Origin: Gottschalkia purinilytica
GTDB taxonomy: Bacteria > Bacillota > Clostridia > Tissierellales > Gottschalkiaceae
Reading direction: 5' to 3'
DNA: 64,000 bases
Assembly: GCF_001190785.1 (NCBI RefSeq)
Contig: NZ_LGSS01000001.1
Span: forward strand, 124,001-188,000
The position numbers and the translations under genes are program-made. How positions within the stretch are numbered: position 1 is the stretch's first letter; every line of letters starts with the position of its first letter. The notes under the pieces were generated by a model. That model searched no databases and was not told the origin of the DNA. It saw nothing but the letters and a program-made list of their open reading frames with translations. Shown here in pieces: positions 27,977 through 36,400 of this stretch.

Positions 27977-28257
27977 CCAAAATTTTAATATATTTAAAAA
28001 GTTTTTTGAATTTTTAAAATTTTTATACTTTTCTAATTATACATTTAATATTTAGATATACTTATAAAATAATATATAGCTTATATATTATTTTACTTGT
28101 TTAATAATTAAATATAAAAGCGATATAATAAGTAAATATCAACGTTTTATTTACTTTAATTCTTAAACTTTGTATCAAATTTAATTAAGATATTATTTTT
28201 GTTGTTAATAAAAATAGTGATTCTGTAACTTATAAAAGTTAAAATAATATGAATAAA
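27977..28257. other. AT-rich spacer between aro promoter and ilvN terminator
   Basis: About 280 very AT-rich bases; I see no gene or RNA element here. Confidence 0.45.
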
Positions 28258-28298
28258 AAAACAGATGCTAAAACATTAAATGTTTTAGCATCTGTTTT
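28258..28298 (-). terminator. Terminator of ilvB-ilvN
   Basis: ACAGATGCTAAAACAT and its complement with a 3-base loop, starting right behind the ilvN stop codon and ending in TTTTTTTATTC on the minus strand. Confidence 0.9.
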
Positions 28299-28781
28299 CT
28301 AAATATATTTACCTCTTTTTAACGCTGTTATTCCTGTACGAGTATATTCTAAAATTCCATAAGGCTTTAGTATTTCAGTAAAAGACTCTATTTTACTTTC
28401 ATCTCCTGTAAGCTCTAATATAAGACTTTCATTAGAAACATCTATTATTTTTGCTCTAAAAACATCTGCAATACCTATGATATCTGATCTTGTTTGAAAA
28501 TCTGCCTTAATTCTTATAAGTAAAAGTTCTCTACATACAGCTTCATCACTTTCAAGCTCTATTACTTTGATTACATCTATAAGCTTATTTAGTTGCTTAA
28601 CTATTTGTTCTACTATATGTCTATCTCCCTTTACAGTGATAGTCATTCGTGATATTTCAGGATCTTCAGTTTCTCCAACTGATAAACTATCTATATTATA
28701 TCCTCTTCTTGTAAAAAGTCCTGATATTTTACTTAAAACTCCTGATTGATTTTCTACTAATACAGATAATATATGCTTCAT
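28299..28781 (-). CDS. ilvN: Acetolactate synthase, regulatory subunit
   Basis: A 160-residue small subunit. The N-terminal ACT domain reads HILSVLVENQSGVLSKISGL with RGYNIDSLSVG, where valine-type feedback ligands bind in the family. A second ACT-like C-terminal domain starts near residue 80. GGAGGTG lies before the ATG at 28779-28781; the frame runs five codons further but those codons contain the ribosome site. It lies 15 bases after the second ilvB and should form the holoenzyme with it. Confidence 0.95.
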   Translation of the reverse strand: MKHILSVLVENQSGVLSKISGLFTRRGYNIDSLSVGETEDPEISRMTITVKGDRHIVEQIVKQLNKLIDVIKVIELESDEAVCRELLLIRIKADFQTRSDIIGIADVFRAKIIDVSNESLILELTGDESKIESFTEILKPYGILEYTRTGITALKRGKYI

Positions 28782-28796
28782 TGTAATCACCTCCAA

Positions 28797-30407
28797 CTAA
28801 AGTGTACTAAAGTCACTATCAACTATACATTCTATTAAAAAAGCTTCTTTTATCTTTATAATTTCTTTAAAGTTTTTTTCAAATTCTTCATTTGAACTAA
28901 CCTTTATGCCTTTTATTCCATATCCTTCTGCAATTTTAACAAAATCCGGTGATGAATTGATTTCAACAGCACTATTGTTTCCTTTTCCATATAATAAATC
29001 TTGTAATTCCCTAACCATTCCTAATCTACTATTGTTAAAAACAATTATCTTTATATCTAAATTATATTCTTTTATAACTCCTAATTCTGATAATAACATT
29101 TGTATTCCTGCATCTCCTGAAACACTTATAACTGTTTTATCTGGACATGCTATCTTTGCACCAATGGAAGCTGGTAAACTATATCCCATAGTCCCTAATC
29201 CACCAGAAGTAATAAACCTTCTATTTCCTTTTATTGAAAAATTTCTAGCTGCCCAAAATTGATTTTGTCCAACGTCTGCAGTTAATATTGTATTATTATC
29301 TACTATGTCAGATACCAACTTCATAGCTTCACGAGGATTGGTATAAATACATTCTGCTTTTTTACTTTTATATTTTTCTTTTATTTCTTTTATTTCATCA
29401 AACCATTCATTTAAGTTAAGAATCTCTATTCTATCTGTCATTTCTTTCAAAATATTTTTTGCATCTCCTACTACAGGAATAGTTGCTGAGAGTTTCTTTC
29501 CTATTTCAGCCGAGTCTATATCTATATGAATAATATCTGCCCCTTTGCCATTTTCATATATAGTAGATCTATCAGCTAACCTAGCCCCTATAATTATTAG
29601 AAGATCTGACTTATCAATTACTTTGTTTGAATATCTATGGCCATGAGAACCTACCATTCCAATATAATAAGGTGAGTCACTAGGAAAAGAACCTAATCCC
29701 ATAAGTGTATTTACTACTGGTATCCCTGACTTCTCTACGAATGCTTCCAATTCTTTAAAAGCATTTGATGTTATTATGCCACCACCAGCACATATTACTG
29801 GTTTCTTGCTACTTTTTATTTTCCTTATAGCTCTTTTAATTTGTCCAATATGCCCCTCATATACAGGTTTATAACCTCTTATATCTACACTTTCCGGATA
29901 CTGAAAATCTATCTTTTGTCTCTGTATATCTGAAGGAATATCTATTAGTACAGGCCCAGGTCTTCCTGTAGAAGCAATGTAAAATGCTTCTTTTATTATT
30001 CTCGGAATATCTTCAGCTTTTTTTACTAAGTAGTTATATTTAGTAAAAGGCTCTGTAGCTCCTATTATATCTGCTTCTTGAAATACATCTTTTCCAATAA
30101 GATTAGAACTTACTTGACCTGTTATAACTACCAACGGTACAGAATCCATGTAAGCAGTAGCTATACCTGTAATTAAGTTAGTTGCTCCTGGTCCTGAAGT
30201 AGCCATACAAACGCCTACTTTTGATGAAGCTCTAGCATATCCGTTAGCATTATGTGCAGCTGACTGTTCTTGTCTAACTAATATATGCTTTATGCTAGAT
30301 TTTCTTAAAGATTCATATATAGGTAAAACTGCTCCACCAGGATATCCAAATATAACTTCTACATTCTCCAATTCTAAACATTTAACTATTGCATCTGCTA
30401 CAAGCAT
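28797..30407 (-). CDS. ilvB: Acetolactate synthase, catalytic subunit (second copy)
   Basis: A 536-residue paralogue of the enzyme at 4629-6290. It has FGYPGGAVLPIYESL, RQEQSAAHNANGYARAS with the catalytic Glu, and a ThDP site near residue 420 with SGDAGIQMLLSELG and FNN. It is paired with ilvN and is the more typical biosynthetic enzyme of the two. AAAGGAGGGG precedes the ATG. It is transcribed leftward from a promoter divergent from leuA, with a terminator in its short leader. Confidence 0.95.
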   Translation of the reverse strand: MLVADAIVKCLELENVEVIFGYPGGAVLPIYESLRKSSIKHILVRQEQSAAHNANGYARASSKVGVCMATSGPGATNLITGIATAYMDSVPLVVITGQVSSNLIGKDVFQEADIIGATEPFTKYNYLVKKAEDIPRIIKEAFYIASTGRPGPVLIDIPSDIQRQKIDFQYPESVDIRGYKPVYEGHIGQIKRAIRKIKSSKKPVICAGGGIITSNAFKELEAFVEKSGIPVVNTLMGLGSFPSDSPYYIGMVGSHGHRYSNKVIDKSDLLIIIGARLADRSTIYENGKGADIIHIDIDSAEIGKKLSATIPVVGDAKNILKEMTDRIEILNLNEWFDEIKEIKEKYKSKKAECIYTNPREAMKLVSDIVDNNTILTADVGQNQFWAARNFSIKGNRRFITSGGLGTMGYSLPASIGAKIACPDKTVISVSGDAGIQMLLSELGVIKEYNLDIKIIVFNNSRLGMVRELQDLLYGKGNNSAVEINSSPDFVKIAEGYGIKGIKVSSNEEFEKNFKEIIKIKEAFLIECIVDSDFSTL

Positions 30408-30454
30408 ACTTTCCCCTCCTTTATGTATAATTTTGCCATTTTTTGCTGTAAAGT

Positions 30455-30495
30455 TTAAAAAATCCTTCGCTCCAGTATTACTTATGGAACGAAGG
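30455..30495 (-). terminator. Terminator (attenuator) in the ilvB-ilvN leader
   Basis: On the minus strand, CCTTCGTTCC / GGAGCGAAGG with a 12-base loop and then ATTTTTT. It sits between the promoter at 30584-30612 and the ilvB start, after a leader of only about 80 bases. No T-box motif, no ATG and no Ile/Val/Leu codon run is visible in that leader, so what relieves termination is unknown. Confidence 0.8.
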
Positions 30496-30583
30496 TCTTT
30501 AGATTTTGTATGAATTATTTTCTATTATTTGATCTTTTATATATTTTTAAAATTATTTTATTAAAATATGAATATTATCTAGA

Positions 30584-30612
30584 ATTTTACTATTGAAATT
30601 AAAATATGTCAA
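30584..30612 (-). promoter_or_regulatory. Promoter of ilvB-ilvN
   Basis: On the minus strand TTGACA (complement of 30607-30612), a 17-base spacer and TAAAAT (complement of 30584-30589). Confidence 0.8.
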
Positions 30613-30681
30613 CTACTTTGCCTATTTAAGTTTCATTATTTTTTAAATTTTTTGAATATATAGACTTTTTGTTTTTTTCTA

Positions 30682-30710
30682 TTGACAACAATATTGAATG
30701 TTGTTAGAAT
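30682..30710 (+). promoter_or_regulatory. Promoter of the leuA T-box leader, with an internal dyad
   Basis: TTGACA at 30682-30687, 17 bases, TAGAAT at 30705-30710. The spacer holds the dyad ACAACA-8-TGTTGT, which overlaps the -35 hexamer and could be an operator. Confidence 0.82.
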
Positions 30711-30716
30711 ACATAA

Positions 30717-31000
30717 TAATTAGTTAAAGTTATAAATTTGAAGCAATGATGGAGATAAGTATTTTATGTAGCATTTTAAGAGAGTCGATGTTAGGTGAGA
30801 ATCGATATTGCCTTAAAGTACACTCACTCCTAAGCAGTATCTTCGAAAGGATATTTTCTTAGTAGCTGATACCGACTAGCCTCGATAAAGGCTTTTTATA
30901 ATACTGTTAAAGAGGTAATTATGATGTTTTATACATAATTACAATTAAGGTGGTACCGCGGGTTATACTCGTCCTTTGCTATAAGGACGAGTTTTTTGTT
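30717..31000 (+). promoter_or_regulatory. T-box leader, leucine specifier, upstream of leuA
   Basis: AGAGAG near 30779, the specifier CTC at 30823-30825 followed by ACTCCTAAGCAG, the T-box AAGGTGGTACCGCGG at 30948-30962, and the terminator ACTCGTCCTT / AAGGACGAGT with TTTTTTG at 30967-30998. CTC is a Leu codon, in agreement with the downstream 2-isopropylmalate synthase. Confidence 0.94.
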
Positions 31001-31123
31001 TTTATAAATTTTTCATTATTATATCTTGAGCTCACTATTATAAATAAAAATATAAATTAGAAAAATACAAACTAAAAATATATATAGGCCTATATCTTAA
31101 CTTAAATTTAGGGGGTAATTAAA

Positions 31124-32641
31124 ATGAGTAAAAAAATTAAGATTTTTGATACTACTTTAAGAGATGGAGAACAATCACCAGGATGTACTATGAACTTAAA
31201 AGAAAAATTAGTCTTAGCTAAACAGCTAGAAGCTTTAAACGTAGACATAATAGAATCCGGATTTGCTATAGCTTCTCCTGGAGACTTTGAATCAGTTAAA
31301 ACAATTGCACAAAATATAAAAAATTGCACAGTAGCTAGTTTAGCAAGAGCTCTCCCTAAAGATATAGATCGTGCTTGGGAAGCTTTACAATATGCTAGCA
31401 ATCCTCGAATTCATACTTTTATAGCTACTTCTGATATACACATGAAGTATAAGCTAAGAATGAGTCCAGAAGAAGTTCTTGAAAGAGCAGTTAGTATGGT
31501 TAAATATGCTAAAAAGTATTGTAGTGATATAGAGTTTTCTGCTGAAGATGCTTCTAGAACAAATCTAGATTTTCTATGTAAAGTTGTTGAAGAAGTAATC
31601 AAAGCAGGAGCAACTGTTGTAAACATACCTGATACAGTAGGATATACTACTCCTGATGAATTCTTTAAAATTATTAATCATTTAAAATTAAATGTGCCAA
31701 ATATAGATAAAATAGATATATCTGTTCACTGTCATAATGACTTAGGTATGGCAGTTGCAAATAGTTTAGCTGCTGTAAGAGCAGGAGCTACTCAAGTAGA
31801 GTGTACTATTAATGGAATAGGAGAAAGAGCTGGTAATGCGGCTCTAGAAGAAGTCGTGATGGGACTTAACACTAGAAAAGACTTCTTTAATGCTGATACT
31901 AATATTATTACAAAAGAAATAACTAAATCTAGTAGATTGCTTACTTCCATAACTGGTGTAGGAGTTCAACCTAACAAAGCTATAGTAGGTGCTAACGCTT
32001 TTGCCCATGAATCTGGTATACATCAGCATGGAATGTTAGCGGAAAGAAGCACTTACGAAATAATGACTCCAGAATCAGTAGGTCTTTCTACTAATAAAAT
32101 GGTTTTAGGAAAACATTCAGGGCGTCATGCATTTGAAGATAGACTTAAAACTTTAGGCTTTAATCTTTCTAAAGAAGACTTAGATGCAGCATTTGAACAA
32201 TTCAAAATACTTGTAGATAAAAAGAAGACTGTATATGATAAAGATCTAGAAGCGATAATAACAAAGGAATCTATTTCTATTCCTCAAATATATTCATTAA
32301 AAAACTTTGTAATTAATAGTGGTTCTAGTATAACAGCAACTGCTTCTGTAGCTCTTTTAAATGAAGATAAATTGACTGAAGAAGTTGCAACTGGTGATGG
32401 ACCTATAGATGCATCTTATAATGCAATAAATAAAATAGTAAATATTCCGTTTGTACTTGAAGACTACTCATTAGGTTCAGTTACTGAAGGAGAAGATTCT
32501 CAAGGTGAAGCTGTTGTCAAAATAAATAAAGATGGAAAGTCATTCACTGGCCGAGGATTAAATACAGACGTTATAGCTTCAAGTATAGAAGCATATCTAG
32601 ATGCTATAAATAAAATGATAAGTGAAATTACAAATGAATAG
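31124..32641 (+). CDS. leuA: 2-isopropylmalate synthase
   Basis: A 505-residue enzyme that condenses acetyl-CoA with 2-oxoisovalerate, the committed step to leucine. It has FDTTLRDGEQSPGCTM, EFSAEDASRTNLDFL, NIPDTVGYTTPDEF, HCHNDLGMAVANSLAAVRAG and HESGIHQHGML; these are LeuA signatures distinct from the CimA at 10265. The C-terminal ~130 residues are the LeuA allosteric domain, where leucine binds. The ribosome site is a G-rich AGGGGG six or more bases before the ATG. It stands alone, with its own terminator; its pathway partners leuCDB are 17 kb away under Ile control. Confidence 0.96.
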   Translation: MSKKIKIFDTTLRDGEQSPGCTMNLKEKLVLAKQLEALNVDIIESGFAIASPGDFESVKTIAQNIKNCTVASLARALPKDIDRAWEALQYASNPRIHTFIATSDIHMKYKLRMSPEEVLERAVSMVKYAKKYCSDIEFSAEDASRTNLDFLCKVVEEVIKAGATVVNIPDTVGYTTPDEFFKIINHLKLNVPNIDKIDISVHCHNDLGMAVANSLAAVRAGATQVECTINGIGERAGNAALEEVVMGLNTRKDFFNADTNIITKEITKSSRLLTSITGVGVQPNKAIVGANAFAHESGIHQHGMLAERSTYEIMTPESVGLSTNKMVLGKHSGRHAFEDRLKTLGFNLSKEDLDAAFEQFKILVDKKKTVYDKDLEAIITKESISIPQIYSLKNFVINSGSSITATASVALLNEDKLTEEVATGDGPIDASYNAINKIVNIPFVLEDYSLGSVTEGEDSQGEAVVKINKDGKSFTGRGLNTDVIASSIEAYLDAINKMISEITNE

Positions 32642-32654
32642 TTTCTAAAACCAT

Positions 32655-32692
32655 TAAAGTCATATGTTTATTATAAGCATATGACTTTTTTA
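32655..32692 (+). terminator. Terminator of leuA
   Basis: AAAGTCATATG / CATATGACTTT with an 11-base loop and a T run, 14 bases after the leuA stop. Confidence 0.88.
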
Positions 32693-32729
32693 TCTTTAAC
32701 CTTAATATCTATAGATATTTAATATTTTA

Positions 32730-33662
32730 TTATTCTACAGATTGAGCTTTCGAATCTATAAGCTGAAGATTATATTCTTTTATTATACTAATTAGTAATT
32801 TGGCATATATTTTTTCTCCACTTTCATTTTGTCTAGTACTATATCCTGCATTCTCTAATGCTTTAGCTTGCTCTGTGTAATGACTAGCATTAAATACACC
32901 ATTTTTAGCATATCTTTTATTTTGATGTAAAAACTTTGCATAATCTTCTAGAGACTCTTTTTTACTAAAGTATTTTCTAAAACTAGCTGTAATTTCATCA
33001 TTGTGAAATTCAGTCGTATTCATTTGTATAGCATCTCCATTCCATGCTGTGTCAGCTTTTATTCCAAATATGTTATTTCCCTCTGTATATAACTTAGATT
33101 TACCCCAACCAGATTCAAGAATAGCTTGAGAAATAATAATTGAAGGTAATATACCATAATCATAAAATACATTTATAGCATCATCACTTATTTCCTCAAT
33201 AAACTTAATATTAGATGAACTTTCATTAAGCTCATTTCTTGTTAAACCTTTATATTTTAATTGTTCTAAATATTCATATACTTTTTTTCTTTCTTTTTCT
33301 TCAAAATTTAAATCATTCAAGACTTCATCTAGCTTTCTTAGTCTATATTTGGATTTAAAGTTTTTATAGCTTGTACTTTTTTTCTCTATAAACCTATTTC
33401 CTAGTTCTTCAATATCGTTATTTGAAATACTTGCCAAGTTTTTCTCATGTCTTACAGAATCTATTGCAACTAAATTTTTCCAATTAACTTGTAGCTTTCC
33501 CTTACTTATTTTATCTGATGTTTCAATATACCTTAACATATCTGCATAACTTAAAGATATTTTGTCTTTGCTTTTCATAATATGTGTAAATATAGCTATA
33601 AATATAATTGCCGTAAAAACTAATATAGATAATTTAATGATTCTTTTTATAAAATTTATCAA
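32730..33662 (-). CDS. Membrane-anchored glucosaminidase-type cell wall hydrolase
   Basis: 310 residues. One N-terminal membrane span (IIKLSILVFTAIIFIAIF) anchors an external protein. Residues 150-305 match the LytF/Bax glucosaminidase fold: SIIISQAILESGWGKSKL with the catalytic Glu, NNIFGIKADTAW, FRKYFSKKESLEDYAKFL and YAKLLISIIKEYNL. It would cut the glycan strand of peptidoglycan. The start is a TTG at 33660-33662 with GGAGGT nine bases upstream. It follows a peptidoglycan glycosyltransferase gene on the same strand, 92 bases away, so wall synthesis and trimming may be linked. Confidence 0.85.
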   Translation of the reverse strand: MINFIKRIIKLSILVFTAIIFIAIFTHIMKSKDKISLSYADMLRYIETSDKISKGKLQVNWKNLVAIDSVRHEKNLASISNNDIEELGNRFIEKKSTSYKNFKSKYRLRKLDEVLNDLNFEEKERKKVYEYLEQLKYKGLTRNELNESSSNIKFIEEISDDAINVFYDYGILPSIIISQAILESGWGKSKLYTEGNNIFGIKADTAWNGDAIQMNTTEFHNDEITASFRKYFSKKESLEDYAKFLHQNKRYAKNGVFNASHYTEQAKALENAGYSTRQNESGEKIYAKLLISIIKEYNLQLIDSKAQSVE

Positions 33663-33754
33663 TTACATCATACCTCCAAAGTTTAACCTTCCAAAGTTAT
33701 AAAAATAAAATTTTTAATATTTATATGGCTTTTAAATCCCCTATGTTCAACTTA

Positions 33755-34450
33755 TTATCTAGAGACTTCTGGTTTTAATTGCACTTTGAACATTTCTAAA
33801 TTCTGTTCAACATATCCATTTTCAGTCATCGCTTTCAGAACTCTTTCCTGTCTGCGCTTAGCTTTATCTGGATATTTAAGAGGACTATACGCACTAGGAG
33901 CTTGTGGTAGTCCAGCAAGCATAGCACATTCCTCTAAAGACAAATCCTCTACATTTTTATTAAAGTAAGTTAGACTAGCATTCTGTACTCCATATGATTC
34001 TTCTCCAAAGTAAATTAAGTTTAAATACATCTCTAAAATTTCATCTTTAGTATATTCATTTTCTATTTTAATAGCAACAATCAATTCTTTTAGCTTTCTT
34101 TTTAGCGTTTTTTCATTGCTAAAGAAAAGATTCTTAGCTAACTGTTGAGTAATAGTGCTTCCTCCTTCTTTAATTGTGCCTTCTTTTATATTTGTTATAA
34201 ATGCTCTTCCTATGCCAATAATATCGAATCCATAGTGTCTATAAAACCTTTTATCCTCAACGGATACAACTGCATTGATTAAATCTTCTGGAATTTTATT
34301 TATTTTTGTATAATTAGATACATTCGCAGATATTTGTTCTATTAAATTTTCATCTATAGAATATTTATCATTATATACTCCATTAGCAAAACTGTTTATA
34401 CTACTTAAAATAATTACTATTATCAGACTTAAAAAAACAGTTTTTTTCAT
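33755..34450 (-). CDS. Monofunctional peptidoglycan glycosyltransferase (GT51)
   Basis: A 231-residue protein with an N-terminal signal or anchor (MKKTVFLSLIIVIILSSINS). The GT51 motifs follow in order: VEDKRFYRHYGFD with the catalytic Glu, EGGSTITQQLAKNL, KELIVAIKIE, YTKDEILEMYLNLIYFG, YFNKNVEDLSLEECAMLAGLPQAPSAYSP. It polymerises lipid II into glycan. There is no transpeptidase domain: the protein ends naturally shortly after the GT51 domain, unlike class A PBPs. GGAGGT lies before the ATG. Confidence 0.9.
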   Translation of the reverse strand: MKKTVFLSLIIVIILSSINSFANGVYNDKYSIDENLIEQISANVSNYTKINKIPEDLINAVVSVEDKRFYRHYGFDIIGIGRAFITNIKEGTIKEGGSTITQQLAKNLFFSNEKTLKRKLKELIVAIKIENEYTKDEILEMYLNLIYFGEESYGVQNASLTYFNKNVEDLSLEECAMLAGLPQAPSAYSPLKYPDKAKRRQERVLKAMTENGYVEQNLEMFKVQLKPEVSR

Positions 34451-34945
34451 TTATAGCACCTCCTAATGTCGTATTCATTTTAACGCTCTAATAACATTTT
34501 ACTTTTTTATTTAAAAATATCCTATTCATTTTAATTACAATTTGACTTCTTTTTCTTACACTTTTGTCATAAAAGTTATATAATAAATAATCTTAATTCT
34601 TTTGTTATTGTGATAATATGTTTTAGTTCATAAATAATTCTCTAAAATTAATATAATTATGATAGTATGTGAAACATGTTATACAACTAACTGTATTTAT
34701 TTAATTTCATAATAAAAAATATTTAAATACATTTATTATTCTCTCATCTTACTTTTTACTTTACTAAATAATATATCATAAATAAAGGAAGCTATGTCAT
34801 AATAAACACAGCTTATTTTATTTATGATATATTTATTTTATAGCTAATAAATAGAGTTACTATTTATTTATTATAGTTACTTATCTTGATATTTATAAGT
34901 ATGTTATAATTTTATTTAAATGATACATATCTAGGAGGTTTATAT
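34451..34945. other. Divergent intergenic region with a long inverted repeat
   Basis: Holds the hairpin at 34769-34834 (listed separately) and a TATAAT at 34905-34910 that may serve the small gene to the right. No other frame can be supported. Confidence 0.5.
34769..34834. repeat. Long imperfect inverted repeat of unknown role
   Basis: The arms ATATATCATAAATAAA (34771-34786) and TTTATTTATGATATAT (34817-34832) match perfectly. Pairing continues inward with two mismatches to AGCT. The plus strand then reads TTTATTTTATAGC. It lies between divergent genes, so it is not the terminator of a known gene. The 13-mer AATAAAGGAAGCT in its left arm recurs in the terminator at 35201-35238. Confidence 0.7.
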
Positions 34946-35206
34946 ATGAATAGTAGTGAATTTGTAGAAAAAGTAAATGAAGGTGTTAAAGAGTTAATAA
35001 ATATAAATCAAATTGAAGATTTGGATGAATTTAACGCAGGTCTTTATATAACTAATGTGTTTGATAAACTATATAAATCTATATTTGGTAATGGTAACGA
35101 ATCTCAAGAAAATAAAATACAAAGACTAAAATTATGGAGTTTAGTTTATAATGATACTGAAATAAAACGCTATGAAAAATATATATTAGAGGAAATTATA
35201 AAATAA
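34946..35206 (+). CDS. Hypothetical small acidic protein
   Basis: 86 residues, with a strong ribosome site (AGGAGG) before the ATG and a strong terminator after the stop, so it is very probably expressed. The protein is charged and likely all-helical (SEFVEKVNEGVKELINI, FNAGLYITNVFDKLYKSIFG, IKRYEKYILEEIIK), with no membrane span, signal or cysteine. I do not recognise a family. It stands alone, convergent with the DegV gene. Confidence 0.75.
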   Translation: MNSSEFVEKVNEGVKELININQIEDLDEFNAGLYITNVFDKLYKSIFGNGNESQENKIQRLKLWSLVYNDTEIKRYEKYILEEIIK

Positions 35207-35238
35207 AGGAAGCTTAAAAACAAAGCTTCCTTTATTTT
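35201..35238. terminator. Bidirectional terminator between the small gene and degV
   Basis: AAATAAAGGAAGCTT / AAGCTTCCTTTATTT with a 7-base loop; both directions end in T-rich DNA. It overlaps both gene ends by a few bases. Confidence 0.85.
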
Positions 35239-36064
35239 ACCAACTCGAACATATACCTATAGCTTTAGGCCCTAAATGTGCACCTATAACAGGTCCAATT
35301 TCATCTATTGTTATTCTAGCATTACTAAACTTAGTTTCTAAAATACTCTTTAATTCTAATGCTTCATCTATATTCTGTACATGTCCTATACTTATTTTTT
35401 TAACATGATCTGGAACTTTATCAATCATGTTATTAATCGCCTTTTTCTTCCCTCTTATTTTCTCCGTCGCAATAAGCTTTCCTTCTATAAGTCCAATTAT
35501 AGGTTTTATATTAAGAAGCGTTCCTATAACTGCTTCGACATTTGAGAGTCTTCCACCTCTCTTTAAGTATTCCAAAGACTCTACTGTTAAGTTTATACTC
35601 ATATTTTCTCTTACATTTTTTATAGCTTCTACAATTTCTTGTCTTGATGCATTTTGTTTGGATAAATCTACGGCAGTTTCTACTAATACTTTTAAATTTC
35701 CTACTGCACTTTCAGTATCTATAACTGTTATCTTATCAGAATTAAGCATATTAGCAGCTGTACATGCACTGTTATAGGCTCCACTTAACTTAGATGAGAA
35801 TATTATAGCTACAATTTCATCTCCTCTTTTAAATGCTCTTTCATAAGCTTCTATAAACTCTCCTACTGCTGGTTGAGAGGTCTTAGGATAATCTTTCGTA
35901 TTCTCAAGCTTATAAAAAAAATCATCAAATTCCCCAGGAAATCCTTCTTTTTGTACTTCACCACAAAGTTCCACTGATAAAGGCACTACTTCTATTTCAT
36001 TTTCTTTTATGTACTCTTTAGGTATATAAGCTGTACTATCTGTTATAACTTGAACTCTACTCAT
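35237..36064 (-). CDS. DegV-family fatty acid-binding protein (FakB-like)
   Basis: 275 residues. It begins VITDSTAYIPKEYI, has KTSQPAVGEF and the IFSSKLSGAYNSA segment, KRGGRLSNVEA and ends IGPVIGAHLGPKAIG, all DegV-family marks. Members bind a single fatty acid and, in several Firmicutes, present it to the kinase FakA. No fakA-type kinase gene is nearby, so the partner must lie elsewhere. A normal-length, single-gene unit. Confidence 0.9.
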   Translation of the reverse strand: MSRVQVITDSTAYIPKEYIKENEIEVVPLSVELCGEVQKEGFPGEFDDFFYKLENTKDYPKTSQPAVGEFIEAYERAFKRGDEIVAIIFSSKLSGAYNSACTAANMLNSDKITVIDTESAVGNLKVLVETAVDLSKQNASRQEIVEAIKNVRENMSINLTVESLEYLKRGGRLSNVEAVIGTLLNIKPIIGLIEGKLIATEKIRGKKKAINNMIDKVPDHVKKISIGHVQNIDEALELKSILETKFSNARITIDEIGPVIGAHLGPKAIGICSSW

Positions 36065-36400
36065 AAAAACCCTCCTTTACATATAATGTTACATTCAAAA
36101 GTACGTAATTGAATTCAAGAGTAATACATTAAATTACAGTAAACTATAACTTATTTTATAAAATATTTGAAATATATATCTAATTCATTTAACTCATAAA
36201 AAATATTATATCACAATTGATATAAAATAAGAGTTATTTTATTTACAATTTTATTATTCTAAAAATATATAAAGAAGATTTCCATTCAATACTAATTATA
36301 TATTAATTACCATTTAACTTATAACCTTTTATTAAACTTTGTTGTAATAATATATTAATGTTATAATATTTCTATTGAAAATTTTAAAAGGAGTGATTAA
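36065..36400. other. Divergent intergenic region
   Basis: AT-rich, 336 bases. A TATAAT at 36362-36367 with TTGTTG 17 bases upstream could be the promoter of the YibE/F gene. Nothing else stands out. Confidence 0.4.
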
